A DNA stretch of 64,000 nt from Streptomyces sp. NBC_01288. Its GTDB lineage: Bacteria; Actinomycetota; Actinomycetes; Streptomycetales; Streptomycetaceae. Shown here one piece after another: positions 50,763 through 60,780 of this stretch. Position 1 is the first letter of the stretch. Each line of letters begins with the position of its first letter. A program made the translations under genes and the position numbers. Below the pieces are notes generated by a model. That model searched no databases. It was given only the letters and a program-made list of their open reading frames with translations, and had not been told where the DNA came from. The stretch spans positions 10,043,001-10,107,000 of the forward strand of contig NZ_CP108427.1 of assembly GCF_035982055.1 (NCBI RefSeq), written 5' to 3'.

Positions 50763-53114
50763 ATGGAGCAGGCCTCCGCCGCGGCGGTCATCAGTGCCCG
50801 AGGCATCGTGACGGGGTGGAGCGACGGTGCCCGGTCACTGACGGGATACCCGGCCGAGGAGGCCGTGGGCCGGTCGGTGGCGGCACTGCTCGCCGAACCT
50901 CCCTCCACCACGGCCCTGGCCGCGCTGACGGGAACCCTGGTCCTACGACACCGGGACGGAACCCCGCTCCCGCTCACCGTGCGGGCGTGCCCGGTGCTCG
51001 GAGCGGACGGCGCACCGGACGGATACGTCCTCACCGCCGAACCCCCCGCCGAACCGGCGCCCGCACCCGAGCCCACCTTGGCGGAGCAGGCTTTCCAGCA
51101 GGCGTCGATGTCGCTCTCCGTCTTCGACACCGAGCAGCGCTACCTCCGCCTCAACGACGTCGCCTGCCGGGTGATGGGAGTGCCCGAGGACGTCCTGATC
51201 GGCCGGTTCTTCCCGGAGAGCGTCGAGGACGCCGAGCACAGCCACAGCTTCCTGAGCAACCTGCGCCTGGTCGCCGAGACGGGCAGGCCGGTCCGCTACA
51301 ACAGCTGGGCGGGCGCTCCCGCCCTGAACCGGGAGCACGCCTGGAGCATCGAGATGTGGCCCCTCAAGGACGACTCCGGCGACGTGACCGGGGTCGCCCT
51401 CGCCGCGTTCGACAGCACCGAGCAGTATCTCGCCCAGCAGCGGCTGGCCCTGCTGAACGAGGCGGCGGCCGGCATCGGCACCACCCTCGACGTGGTCCGC
51501 ACCGCCGAGGAACTGGTGGAGATCCTCGTACCGCGCTACGCCGACTTCGCGAGCGTGGACCTGCTCCCGTGGGTGCTCGGCGCGGACGAACAACCACCGG
51601 CCCCGGACGGCGAGATCGTGCTGCGGCGCGTCGCCCACGGCTCCGTCACCGAGGGGGCGCCGGACGCCGCCGTACCCCTGGGGCAGACGGACGTCTACCC
51701 GCCGTTCTCGCCACCCGTGCGGGCCCTGCGCGAGGGCCGGGCGGTGCGCAGTCAGGCCGGTGAACCCGACTTCGTCCGCTGGGTCGACGACCGCAACGCC
51801 CGTTCCCCCGAGGGGATTTCGCACCGCAAGGGAGTCCACTCGATGATCGCGGTGCCGCTGCGGGCCCGGGGCACCACGCTCGGCGTCGCGGTGGGCGTCC
51901 GCATGGCCCACCCGGACGACTACGCCGCCGACGACGCCGTACTCGCCGAGGAGTTGGCCAGCCGGGCCGCCGTCTGCATCGACAACGCGCGCCGCTTCGC
52001 CCGCGAGCGCTCCACCGCGCTCGCCCTCCAACACAGCCTGCTGCCCAGGGACTTGCCCGGGCAGGCGGCGGTCGAGGTGGCCCACCGCTATCTGCCCTCC
52101 GGGTCGCTCGCGGGCATCGGCGGCGACTGGTTCGACGTGATCCCGCTGTCCGGCAGCCGCGTCGCGCTGGTCGTCGGCGACGTCGTCGGACACGGCATCG
52201 CGTCCTCGGCGACCATGGGCCGCCTCTGCACGGCCGTCCGCACCCTCGCCGACGTGGACCTGCCACCCGATGAACTCCTCACCCACCTCGACGACCTGGT
52301 CACCCACCTCGCGACGGACGACACCGGCGACGAGGTCGCGGAACTCGGCGCCACCTGCCTCTACGCCGTCTACGACCCGGTCTCGCGCCGCCTCACGACG
52401 GCCGCGGCCGGGCATCCGCCGCCGGCCGTCGTCCTGCCCGACGGGACCGCGAGCCTCGTCCCCATGACCGCGGGACCACCGCTCGGCGTCGGCGGACTCC
52501 CTTTCGAGGCGGTGGAGTTGGAGCTTCCCGAGGGAGCCACCGTCGCCCTCTACACGGACGGCCTGATCGAGGACCGCGACCGCGACGTCGACCACGCCAC
52601 CGCGGAACTGTGCCGCGCGCTCACCACGTCCGCCGAGTCGCTGGACGCGCTGTGCGACGTGGTGCTGAAGGCCGTGATGCCGGAGGAACCCAGCGACGAC
52701 GTGGCCCTGTTGCTGGTGCGCACCCGGGCACTGGGCGCCGACCGGGTCGCCACCTGGGACATCGAACCAGACCCCGCGCGCGTGGCCGGGGCCCGGCAGG
52801 CCGCCACCGAGCAACTCGCCGCCTGGGGACTGGACGAGGAGTCCTTCGTCACCGAGCTCGTCGTCAGCGAACTCGTCACCAACGCGATCCGGTACGGCGA
52901 ACCGCCCATCCAGCTCCGCCTGATCCGGGACCGCGCCCTCATCTGCGAGGTCTCCGACGGCAGTTCGACCTCACCGCATCTGCGCCGCGCCCACGCCAAC
53001 GACGAGGGCGGACGCGGACTCCTCCTCGTCGCCCAGCTCACCCAGCGCTGGGGAAGCCGGCAGACCGGCAGCGGCAAGACGATCTGGGCGGAACAGCCGC
53101 TGCCGACCGATTGA
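50763..53114 (+). CDS. PAS-PAS-GAF-SpoIIE-type phosphatase with HATPase domain
   Basis: About 783 residues. Two PAS domains (about 5-95 and 110-220) precede a GAF domain (about 240-405), a PPM/SpoIIE phosphatase (about 415-630; GIGGDWFDVIPL, GDVVGHGIASSATMG, YTDGLIED, SDDVALLLVR) and a C-terminal anti-sigma-type HATPase (ELVTNAIRYGEPP, GRGLLLVAQL). Streptomycetes have dozens of these, controlling anti-anti-sigma phosphorylation. Both phosphatase metal Asps and the ATPase Asn box are intact. The ATG at 50763 is preferred to the TTG at 50727; the ribosome-binding site is not strong for either. Confidence 0.9.
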   Translation: MEQASAAAVISARGIVTGWSDGARSLTGYPAEEAVGRSVAALLAEPPSTTALAALTGTLVLRHRDGTPLPLTVRACPVLGADGAPDGYVLTAEPPAEPAPAPEPTLAEQAFQQASMSLSVFDTEQRYLRLNDVACRVMGVPEDVLIGRFFPESVEDAEHSHSFLSNLRLVAETGRPVRYNSWAGAPALNREHAWSIEMWPLKDDSGDVTGVALAAFDSTEQYLAQQRLALLNEAAAGIGTTLDVVRTAEELVEILVPRYADFASVDLLPWVLGADEQPPAPDGEIVLRRVAHGSVTEGAPDAAVPLGQTDVYPPFSPPVRALREGRAVRSQAGEPDFVRWVDDRNARSPEGISHRKGVHSMIAVPLRARGTTLGVAVGVRMAHPDDYAADDAVLAEELASRAAVCIDNARRFARERSTALALQHSLLPRDLPGQAAVEVAHRYLPSGSLAGIGGDWFDVIPLSGSRVALVVGDVVGHGIASSATMGRLCTAVRTLADVDLPPDELLTHLDDLVTHLATDDTGDEVAELGATCLYAVYDPVSRRLTTAAAGHPPPAVVLPDGTASLVPMTAGPPLGVGGLPFEAVELELPEGATVALYTDGLIEDRDRDVDHATAELCRALTTSAESLDALCDVVLKAVMPEEPSDDVALLLVRTRALGADRVATWDIEPDPARVAGARQAATEQLAAWGLDEESFVTELVVSELVTNAIRYGEPPIQLRLIRDRALICEVSDGSSTSPHLRRAHANDEGGRGLLLVAQLTQRWGSRQTGSGKTIWAEQPLPTD

Positions 53115-53132
53115 CTGACGGCTCGGCTCGGC

Positions 53133-53567
53133 TCACTCGAAGGGGCAACCCGGGTTCGGCGCGTCCTCCGAGAACGGCGATCCGTGCGGCAGGACGTACA
53201 GCACGTCGAGGACGAGAGGGACGTTCCCCAGATTGCGGCCGATGTGCACGTTGCCCGAACCGGCCGGTTCCTGGATGGGGCTGCCCGCCCGGTACACGCC
53301 GTCGGAGGCGCAGCTGGAGTCGAAGTGGCTGAGCGTGCCCTGCTTGACGATGCCGTAGAGGGGACCGTCGTGGTAGTGCCAGCCGGTGGCCTGGCCGGGC
53401 GGAATGGTGATCTCGCGCAGGGTGTAGTCGGTGTCGCCGATCGTGGTCTGGCTGATCAGCTTGGCGGTGACTCCGGGGCCTGCCGGGGTCGCCTGGGCGG
53501 TGCCGCCGACGAGCAGAGCGGCGGCGGCCACCGACCCGGTCACGGCCGTACGGAACGCGGTGCGCAT
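53133..53567 (-). CDS. Secreted cupin-domain protein
   Basis: 144 residues. A signal peptide (RTAFRTAVTGSVAAAALLVGGTAQA) ends near residue 26, followed by a cupin: ITIPPGQATGWHYHDGPLYGIVKQG holds the His pair and GNVPLVLDVLYVLPHGSP the second motif. Two Cys (SSCASD, NPGCPFE) may form a disulfide outside the cell. The ATG at 53567 follows GGAAGG; upstream in-frame starts extend into the promoter. Extracellular enzyme or binding protein, function unknown. Confidence 0.87.
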   Translation of the reverse strand: MRTAFRTAVTGSVAAAALLVGGTAQATPAGPGVTAKLISQTTIGDTDYTLREITIPPGQATGWHYHDGPLYGIVKQGTLSHFDSSCASDGVYRAGSPIQEPAGSGNVHIGRNLGNVPLVLDVLYVLPHGSPFSEDAPNPGCPFE

Positions 53568-53700
53568 ACGAGAACCTTCCGATGAGATCCTGAGCATCCG
53601 CCGTGAACATAGAGGCAGGGAAGGCGAGTTGGGGGCAGAAACGCCGACTTCCATCCCGGGAACTCTCAGACTTCCGGAAGTCCCGGAACTCCCGGGCTTC

Positions 53701-54531
53701 TCAGAACTCCTCGTGCGTCTCCGGGTCCCCGCCCAGCCGCTGCGGCGTGTGGTCGGCGATGGCGGCCAGTTGGGCCGGGCCGAGTTCGAAGCCGAAGATG
53801 TCGAGGTTCGCGCGCTGCCGGTCGGGGTCCGCCGACTTGGGGATCGGGATGGCCCCGAGCTGGGTGTGCCAGCGCAGCACCACCTGGGCCGGGGTCACGC
53901 CGAAGGCCTCGGCGACCGTCACCACAGCCGGGTCGTTCAACAGCTCGGAACCGCGTCCGAGAGGACTCCAGCTCTCCGTGAGAACACCCTTCTCGGCATC
54001 GAAAGCGCGCAGTTCGTCCTGCGGGAACAGCGGGTGCAGCTCGATCTGGTTGACGGAGGGCAGGACGCCGGTCTCCTTCTCCAACTGCTCGATGTGCCCG
54101 GGGGTGAAGTTCGAGACGCCGATCGACCGGACGAGACCCTCCTCGCGGAGCTTGATCATCGCCTTCCAGGAATCGACGAACTTGCCGACGCGCGGCAGCG
54201 GCCAGTGGATCAGATACAGGTCCACGTACTCCACGCCGAGCCGCGCCCGGGACTCCTCGAAGGAGGCGAGGGTCTCCTCGTAACCGTGGTGGCGACCCGG
54301 CAGCTTCGTCGTCACGAGGATCTCCTCGCGCGGTACGCCACTGCGGGCGATGCCACGGCCGACGCCGGTCTCGTTGCGGTAGTTCGTCGCCGTGTCCACC
54401 AGGCGATAGCCCATGCGCAACGCACCGGCGACCGCCTCCTCGGCCGTCGCGTCGTCCATCGGCCAGGTGCCCAGGCCGATGGCGGGGATCTTCGTGCCGT
54501 CGTTGAGCGTATGCGTCGGGATGCTGATCAC
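53701..54531 (-). CDS. Aldo/keto reductase
   Basis: 276 residues. The catalytic tetrad is Asp46, Tyr51, Lys76 and His109, and SIGVSNF, NQIELHPL, TESWSPLGRGS and PIPKSADPDR bind NADPH, as in 2,5-diketo-D-gluconate reductase-like enzymes. Cytoplasmic, carbonyl-reducing. The reading is complete and standard. It is monocistronic, with 176 bases of non-coding sequence before the divergent dioxygenase gene that contain three GTACGAC words and nothing else I can name. Confidence 0.93.
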   Translation of the reverse strand: MISIPTHTLNDGTKIPAIGLGTWPMDDATAEEAVAGALRMGYRLVDTATNYRNETGVGRGIARSGVPREEILVTTKLPGRHHGYEETLASFEESRARLGVEYVDLYLIHWPLPRVGKFVDSWKAMIKLREEGLVRSIGVSNFTPGHIEQLEKETGVLPSVNQIELHPLFPQDELRAFDAEKGVLTESWSPLGRGSELLNDPAVVTVAEAFGVTPAQVVLRWHTQLGAIPIPKSADPDRQRANLDIFGFELGPAQLAAIADHTPQRLGGDPETHEEF

Positions 54532-54707
54532 GGTCGGACCTTCCCTTGACTGTGCGGCCCACCCAGTATGGGCGACCTGAACCCCGGTCGCCCTGTGCGG
54601 GGATCGCTGACACGATCTTCCTTGGAACCCGTACGACCTGGGTACGACCCCGGTAGGGAGGACCTGGTACGGACGACCGGCCGGGCACGTACGACGACGG
54701 AGCGGGC

Positions 54708-55691
54708 ATGACCACGGACAGCAGCAGCGGTACGACTACGGACGAGACGGTGCGCGTGGACGGCATGGAGGTGCGGCCGGCCTCCGGGCACATCGGGGCC
54801 GAGATCACCGGTGTCGACCTGGCCGGTGAACTCGACGACGCCGTGGTCGCCGCGATCCGGGCGGCGGTGCTGCGCTGGAAGGTCGTGTTCTTCCGGGAGC
54901 AACGGCTCGACCACACCGGGCATGTGGCGTTCGCGCGCCGCTTCGGGGAACCGGTGGTGCTCGGGCGGCGCGGCAGCGCGTCACCGGCAGGCTTCCCCGA
55001 GGTCGAAACGACCGCCGACCGGCTGGAGTTGGGCGGCCGGTTCGGCATGGAGCACGAGGAGTGGCTGGAGCGACGCAGGCACACCCTTCTGCGCGGCTGG
55101 CACTGCGACCACGGCGCCCGCGTCGACCCGCCCGCCGCGACGATCCTGCGCGCGGAGACCGTCCCGCCGTACGGCGGCGACACCACCTGGTCGAATCTGG
55201 CGGCCGCGTACGCCGGACTGTCGCAGCCGGTAAGGGAGTTCGTGGACGGACTGCGGGCCGAGCACCGGCTCGGCGTCGGCTACCAGCCGCGGCCCGGCGA
55301 CGACGCGTACGTACGCCACCTCCTGGACCACCAGATCGCCTCCGTGCACCCGCTGGTACGGGTGCACCCCGAGACGGGGGAGCGGGTGCTGTTCGTCAAC
55401 GGCTACTACCTGGAGCGGATCACCGACATCTCCCGTGCGGAGAGCGCCGCGATCCTGGAGATGCTGCTCGCGCAGGCGACCCGGCCCGAGTACACGGTCC
55501 GGTTCCGCTGGGAGCCGGGCAGCGTGGCCTTCTGGGACAACCGGGCCACCATCCACCTCGCCCCCAGCGACAACGCCCACCTCGGCTTCCCGCGCACCAT
55601 GCACCGGGTGATGCTCACCGGCGACATACCGGTCGGCGTGGACGGCAAGCCGTCGGACCCGATCGTCGGCACCGAGCCGGGCCGCTGGTGA
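54708..55691 (+). CDS. TauD/TfdA-family Fe(II)/2-oxoglutarate dioxygenase
   Basis: 327 residues. HxD at His132/Asp134 (GWHCDHG) and distal His299 (TMHRVML) complete the facial triad; GSVAFWDNRATIHLAP is the usual C-terminal segment before it. Members hydroxylate sulfonates, phenoxyacetates, sulfate esters or amino-acid side chains, using 2-oxoglutarate and oxygen. The N-terminal 14 residues are Ser/Thr-rich. A GGAG ribosome-binding site precedes the ATG. Neighbouring LLM monooxygenase might share a sulfur-scavenging theme, but this is weak. Confidence 0.92.
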   Translation: MTTDSSSGTTTDETVRVDGMEVRPASGHIGAEITGVDLAGELDDAVVAAIRAAVLRWKVVFFREQRLDHTGHVAFARRFGEPVVLGRRGSASPAGFPEVETTADRLELGGRFGMEHEEWLERRRHTLLRGWHCDHGARVDPPAATILRAETVPPYGGDTTWSNLAAAYAGLSQPVREFVDGLRAEHRLGVGYQPRPGDDAYVRHLLDHQIASVHPLVRVHPETGERVLFVNGYYLERITDISRAESAAILEMLLAQATRPEYTVRFRWEPGSVAFWDNRATIHLAPSDNAHLGFPRTMHRVMLTGDIPVGVDGKPSDPIVGTEPGRW

Positions 55692-55699
55692 CACCGAGG

Positions 55700-56755
55700 T
55701 CAGACGGTGGGCTTCCACCCGAGTGCCGGCCCCAGCTTCGTCGCCATGTCCGTGAGGATCTGCACGTAGTCCTCGTGCTCGAACGTGAACGGCAGCGCGA
55801 ACGCCACCTCGTCGATCTCCCTGAACGCGGCGTGCGCGTGCAGGAGTTCGGCGATCTCGTCGGAGGTGCCGACGATGTCCGGCGCGAACATCAACCGGGC
55901 CGGCCCCTGCGGTGACGTCGTACGGGGAGTGCGCTTGCGGGCGAACTCCTCGTACTTCGCGCGCTGTTCGGGCGACGCGGAGTCGGTCGGGATGACCACC
56001 AGGCCCTGGGAGACGCGGGCCGCGTCTCCGTCGGGGTGGTGGGCGCGGAACGTGCGGACGTGGGAGAGCTGGATCTCAGCGAAGTCCCTTGACTCGTCCG
56101 GCCCTTCGGCCTTGACGACACTGCTCGTGAGGAAGTTCATGCCGTGCTCGCCCGCCCACTTCGCCGAGCTTGCGCTGCCGCCGCCGTACCAGAGGCGACG
56201 GCCCAGACCGGGGGAGTGCGGCTGGACCCGGTCGGAGCTGTATTCGATTTGCGGCTGCCGCCGCGTGGCCTCGAACCCCTCGACCCCGCTGAAGTCGGTG
56301 GCCGATTTGCCCCGCACGAAGTCCAGCAGCCGGCGCACCCGCTCGTAGCCGAAGTCCTCGACGTCGGCCGTGTCGGGGTACAGCGCCTCCTTGAGCTGCT
56401 CGAAATGCATCGGCGGGCCGACGCTCACGCCCGGGTTGATACGGCCCCCGGACAGGATGTCGACGGTCGCCAGGTCCTCCGCCAGCCGCAGCGGGTTCTC
56501 CCAGCCGAGCGGGATCACCGCCGTGCCGAGTTCGATACGGCTGGTGCGCTGCGAGGCCGCCGCCATCACGGCGACGGGGGAGGAGATGCCGTACTGGAGG
56601 TGGCGGTGGCGCAGCCACGCACTGTCGAAGCCGAGGCGCTCGCCCAGTTCGATGATCTCCAGCGTCGACTCGTGGCCCCGGCGTGGATCGGCCTCGTCGA
56701 AGAGGCCGATCGTGAGGAAGCCCAGCTTGCGCAGCGGGCGTGAGGTGGGCGGCAC
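55700..56755 (-). CDS. LLM-class flavin-dependent oxidoreductase
   Basis: 351 residues. LGFDSAWLRHRHLQYG, SRIELGTAVIPLGWENPLRLAEDLATVDILSGGRINPGVSVG and a C-terminal DEIAELLHAHAAFREIDEVAFALPF segment show a luciferase-like TIM barrel of the FMN monooxygenase group. The RRLWYGGGSASSAKWAGEHGMNFLTS stretch is the substrate-binding strand. The GTG start follows CGGAGGAG. Converges on the TauD gene with an eight-base gap. Confidence 0.9.
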   Translation of the reverse strand: MPPTSRPLRKLGFLTIGLFDEADPRRGHESTLEIIELGERLGFDSAWLRHRHLQYGISSPVAVMAAASQRTSRIELGTAVIPLGWENPLRLAEDLATVDILSGGRINPGVSVGPPMHFEQLKEALYPDTADVEDFGYERVRRLLDFVRGKSATDFSGVEGFEATRRQPQIEYSSDRVQPHSPGLGRRLWYGGGSASSAKWAGEHGMNFLTSSVVKAEGPDESRDFAEIQLSHVRTFRAHHPDGDAARVSQGLVVIPTDSASPEQRAKYEEFARKRTPRTTSPQGPARLMFAPDIVGTSDEIAELLHAHAAFREIDEVAFALPFTFEHEDYVQILTDMATKLGPALGWKPTV

Positions 56756-56827
56756 GGGCTCCTCCGGCGGTCGTACGTCGGTTCTGTTCTGTCCTGATGG
56801 TGACAGGCGAACGTTGCGGGCGTGTGA

Positions 56828-58333
56828 TCAGTGCAGCGGGATGGTGATCTCGTCCTCGACCGGCGGGTCGATCTCCTGTGCGTGGTTGCCGGTGGCCGCG
56901 AAGCAGCGCAGGCGGATCGCGTCCGGGGTGACGTCCAGCCGCAGGAAGCACTTGAAGAACGGTGGGCTGTACGTCACCGAGCTGGGCGAGAAGAGCTGCG
57001 TGTAGATCTTGCGCACCGGAAGGCGGAAGCGCGAGCGGCGGTCGGGACGGCTCCCGGCGCCCAGCAGACTCGCGACCAGGCGGATGCGGCGGGTGATCCG
57101 GACGGGCGGGCCCGGGGTACGGGTCGGTGGGATGCCGAGCCGCTTGCAGATCACGGCCGACGCCTCGGCCTCGGTCAGGGTGAAGAAGCGGCGCAGATGC
57201 AGGCGGCGCCCGTACAGCCTGCTGTAGAAGGCCAGGGAGTCGCCGCGCAGCGGGTAGCAGCGGAAATTCTGCTCGGTCACGTCCGCGATGTCGACGCGCG
57301 GCACGGTGTGCGTCGCGTGCATGAACGCGCCGCCGCCGCCCGAGACCACGTACTGGAGCGTGCGGCCGTCCGCCAACTGCACCGGATACCGCTGGTAGTT
57401 GTGGATGTCGCCGCCGATCGCCGCGACGAAGTGGTGGGCCGGATCGCTGACGATGTCGTCGACCGTGCCGCCGCCCTCGATGGCGCACGGGTGGTGCTCG
57501 CCGTCCACGTACAGGGGCGAACCGGTGATGAGGATCTTCGGCGTGGTTCCCTTCGCCACCTCGCGCAGCCAGGCGCCCTGTTCGGCGTCGATCGTGCCCA
57601 ACAGGCCCGTGTCGATACCGATGATGCGCACCGGACCCGCGTCGATCGCCCAGTACGGGCCCGGCTGCACGGCCTGTTGGACCGGCGAGGAACGCAACTC
57701 CCTTGCCTTGTCCAGGCGTTCGCCGTCGGAGGGGCTGGGCCGGTGCCACAGCAGCGAGCGCAACCAGGCGCGCGTCAGCGGGCGCGGCGCCTTCGGTGCG
57801 GGCAGCGCGGGCGCGTCGTCGCAGAAGACGCGCATGAAACCGCCGAGGCCCTCGTACCAGTCGTGGTTGCCGGGTATCGCGTAGATGGGCGCCGGATAGC
57901 CCTGGTACGGGCGGAAGAACTTCGTCTCGTAGTCGTCCGCGGTGCCGACGGGATAGATGACGTCACTGGCGACGACCGCGAACGCCGTGTCCTGACCGGC
58001 CTTCAGAAAGCCCGGCACGACGGCGTATTGGGGATCGTCGCCCTCGCCCGTGTCACCGATGACCATGAAGGAGAAGGTGTCCGGATCGTCGCGCCGGATC
58101 ACCTTGTCGGCGGCAGCGCCGGCCTCCGCGCGCTGCGCCACCCAACGGCCGCGGGTGGAGCCGGTCGGGTCCCCGAACCAGGAGGCCAACACGCCGTTGC
58201 GCGCGGCCCAGAGAGTCTTCGGGCTGAGCCACGAGACCTTCTCGACATGGGACGGCATGAGCTGCTGATACGCGCCGCGCTCCGCGGTGCCCCAACCGGC
58301 GCCCTCGGGAGTATCGCGTGAAGATTCAGACAC
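56828..58333 (-). CDS. Calcineurin-like metallophosphoesterase
   Basis: About 501 residues. Metal motifs run in order VIGDTGEGDD, a GNHDWYEG core with Asn-His-Asp, GIDTGLLGTID and GGDIHNYQRYP. There is no signal peptide; the C-terminal 180 residues carry a basic arginine-rich stretch (RITRRIRLVASLLGAGSRPDRRSRFR) and a long insert between the metal motifs. Phosphodiesterase or phosphatase activity is expected, cytoplasmic. GTG at 58333 was chosen over TTG at 58357 as neither has a good ribosome-binding site. Confidence 0.85.
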   Translation of the reverse strand: MSESSRDTPEGAGWGTAERGAYQQLMPSHVEKVSWLSPKTLWAARNGVLASWFGDPTGSTRGRWVAQRAEAGAAADKVIRRDDPDTFSFMVIGDTGEGDDPQYAVVPGFLKAGQDTAFAVVASDVIYPVGTADDYETKFFRPYQGYPAPIYAIPGNHDWYEGLGGFMRVFCDDAPALPAPKAPRPLTRAWLRSLLWHRPSPSDGERLDKARELRSSPVQQAVQPGPYWAIDAGPVRIIGIDTGLLGTIDAEQGAWLREVAKGTTPKILITGSPLYVDGEHHPCAIEGGGTVDDIVSDPAHHFVAAIGGDIHNYQRYPVQLADGRTLQYVVSGGGGAFMHATHTVPRVDIADVTEQNFRCYPLRGDSLAFYSRLYGRRLHLRRFFTLTEAEASAVICKRLGIPPTRTPGPPVRITRRIRLVASLLGAGSRPDRRSRFRLPVRKIYTQLFSPSSVTYSPPFFKCFLRLDVTPDAIRLRCFAATGNHAQEIDPPVEDEITIPLH

Positions 58334-58421
58334 CGGTGAACCGTAACAACGAGCCAACGCGGTACGAGAGGCAGGGGCCTGGCAACATCAACTCGACGTT
58401 GCTCAACCGAAAGGCCCCCGT

Positions 58422-60710
58422 ATGCCCGGCGAAGCCGACTTCATCGACCTCATCCCCGACCCCGAACTCCGTTCGGACAGGCTGCTGTTGGGCATCCGCC
58501 GCTTCGACGAACCCTTCCTCCTCACCGTCTCGCTCTCCCAGGGGCTGGGCTCCAGCGACCTGTGGCTGGACCGGGGGAAGGCGGGCCGGACCTGGCTCGC
58601 GGAGTTCCGCCGGGTCGGCGACCGGGTCCTGTTCGCCGTCCGCAACAAGCACTTCCTGACCTCCGGCGACGCGGCCGCCGTACGGGCCGGGGACGAGTCG
58701 TTCGCACTGTCCGTGCTGTGGAGCGGGCCCGTGCTGCGCGAGGAGAACGGCGCGGCGGTCGTCGACGCCACCGGGCTCGTCCTCGCCGACCACGACGGAA
58801 TCGCCGAGCACCTGTACGCACGCGAGCAGGGCGACTACGCGATCGACACGTCCACGAGCCTCCCGCTGGTCGCCGACAGCCGCACCGGACCCACCGCCGT
58901 CCGGCTGCCCGCGCTGCTCACCTTCCGGGGCCCCGGCCGCGGTTCGGCGGTCCGTGCCGTCGCCGCCGACCCGCGCGCCCTCACCGTCGTGCAGCAGCTG
59001 AACCTGCTGCGACTGCCCGCCTCCCCGCTGCCCGTCCGGCGCTACCACCCCGCCTCGGGCGGCTACGGCATCGGCCACGCCGACCACGGCCGCGTCGGCC
59101 GGGCGAGCACCCAGGTCAAGCTCCAGCCCCGCTTCCGCGCGGAACCCGGCGGCGCCCCGATCGTCTTCCAGATCGACCCGGCCGTCCCCGAACCCTTCCG
59201 CTCGGCGGTCGTCGAGGGCGGCAACTGGTGGCGGCAGGCCTTCGCCCGGATCGGACTCCCCGACGCCTACCGGGTCGAGCCCGGCGGTGACGGCTTCGAC
59301 CCGTACGACGTTGACGTCAACGGGGTGGTCTGGGTGCACCGGGCGGGCCGCGGCTGGTCCCTCGGCCAGGGCCTGACCGACCCGCGCACCGGCGAGATCC
59401 TGCACGCCCGGGTCCGCCTCGGCTCCCAGCGCGTCGAACAGGTCCGCGCGCTCGGTGAGTCCCTCCTCGCCCCCTACGGCCGCCCGGACGAGGCCGAACG
59501 GCTCGCCGCCGTCGAGGAGTTGGTGCTCGCCCGGCTGCGTCAGCTCGCCGCGCACGAGATCGGCCACGCGCTCGGCTTCATGCACAACTTCGCCAGTACG
59601 GGACACCCCGAGCCGTCCGTCATGGACTACCCGCACGCCCGCGTCCAGGTCACGGAGGAGGGTGATCTCGACCTGTCCGCCGCGTACGGCACGGGACTCG
59701 GGCCGTGGGACCATTTCCTGGTCGCGCACGGCTACGGCCGGTTCGACGACGGCGCGGAGGAGACCGCGCTCGCCCAACTGCGCCGCGAGGCGGCCGAGTC
59801 GGGCCTGATCTACCTCTCCGACGAGGACGCCCAGGGCCCGAACGCCGCCCACGCCGACGCCGTGACCTGGGTGACCGGGCCGGACGCCGTCGAGGCGCTG
59901 GAGGCGATGCTGCGGGTCCGCCGTATCGCCCTGGACGGGTTCTCCCTCGGGGTGCTGCCGCCCGACCGGCAGACCGGTGAACTGGAGGAACGGGCCGTCC
60001 TGTTGCACCTCCTGCACCGGCACGAGGTGGCAGCCGTGGCCCGGCTGGTGGGCGGGGTGCGCTACGCGTACGGTCTCGCGGGCGAGGACGGCCGAGGTGT
60101 GCGGGCCGTCGACGCGGCCACCCAGCACACGGCACTGACCCGGCTCGCCGAACTGTTGCGCGCCGAGCAACTGGCCCTTCCCCGCGCGGTGTTGGACACG
60201 CTCACCCCGCCCGCGATCCGCTACGACCGGACGGAGCAGTACCTCGACACGGGTGCCGGGCGGATCTTCGACCCCTTCGAGGCCGTACGGGTCGCGACCG
60301 CACTGGTCACGGAGCAGCTGCTGGACCCGGCCCGGCTCAACCGGGCGGCCTGGCAGCATGCCGCCGACCCCGCGGCGCCCGGTGTCACCGACATCGTCGA
60401 CGCGCTCCTCGCCACCACCTGGCGCCGTACCGACCCGGTACCCGGCGAACTGCCCGGCGGGGCCGCCGTGCAGCACGCGGCGGACTGGACCCTCCTGAAC
60501 CACCTGCTGACCCTGCTCGACGACACGGCTCTCCACGCGCCGGTACGCATGGCACTGCGCGGCGCCGTGCGACGGTTCGGCACGGAGCTGCGGTGCCAGG
60601 GCGACGAACAGGCGGGTGAGGCGGGTGAGTTGATCCGGGCGTTCCTCGCCGACGCCGGATCGGTGCGGGTCGACCCGCTGCCCCGGGTGCCGCCGGGCGC
60701 GCCCAACTGA
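58422..60710 (+). CDS. Large zinc-dependent metalloprotease (zincin)
   Basis: 762 residues, no signal peptide. The zinc motif HEIGHALGFMH places His378, Glu379, His382 and third ligand His388, with the Met-turn in VMDYPH about 20 residues later. The N-terminal 300 residues are beta-rich (DUF5117-like) and the C-terminal region mainly helical (DUF4953-type). This domain order belongs to a family of large bacterial zincins of unclear biology. Divergent from the phosphoesterase with an 88-base promoter gap. Confidence 0.9.
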   Translation: MPGEADFIDLIPDPELRSDRLLLGIRRFDEPFLLTVSLSQGLGSSDLWLDRGKAGRTWLAEFRRVGDRVLFAVRNKHFLTSGDAAAVRAGDESFALSVLWSGPVLREENGAAVVDATGLVLADHDGIAEHLYAREQGDYAIDTSTSLPLVADSRTGPTAVRLPALLTFRGPGRGSAVRAVAADPRALTVVQQLNLLRLPASPLPVRRYHPASGGYGIGHADHGRVGRASTQVKLQPRFRAEPGGAPIVFQIDPAVPEPFRSAVVEGGNWWRQAFARIGLPDAYRVEPGGDGFDPYDVDVNGVVWVHRAGRGWSLGQGLTDPRTGEILHARVRLGSQRVEQVRALGESLLAPYGRPDEAERLAAVEELVLARLRQLAAHEIGHALGFMHNFASTGHPEPSVMDYPHARVQVTEEGDLDLSAAYGTGLGPWDHFLVAHGYGRFDDGAEETALAQLRREAAESGLIYLSDEDAQGPNAAHADAVTWVTGPDAVEALEAMLRVRRIALDGFSLGVLPPDRQTGELEERAVLLHLLHRHEVAAVARLVGGVRYAYGLAGEDGRGVRAVDAATQHTALTRLAELLRAEQLALPRAVLDTLTPPAIRYDRTEQYLDTGAGRIFDPFEAVRVATALVTEQLLDPARLNRAAWQHAADPAAPGVTDIVDALLATTWRRTDPVPGELPGGAAVQHAADWTLLNHLLTLLDDTALHAPVRMALRGAVRRFGTELRCQGDEQAGEAGELIRAFLADAGSVRVDPLPRVPPGAPN

Positions 60711-60780
60711 GCCTGCCGTAGGGCCACGTGACGGCTACGGCGATGGGCCGCTCAAGTCGGGCTGTGGCGCGCGGTGTTGG

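Noticed and set aside
54590..54707. Three GTACGAC words upstream of the TauD gene as an operator array
   Set aside because: Irregular spacing and no symmetry; the word is easy to meet in this base composition.
55698..55706. GGTCAGACG beside the LLM oxidoreductase stop as a third GntR site
   Set aside because: One mismatch in the palindrome and located at the 3' end between convergent genes, not a promoter.
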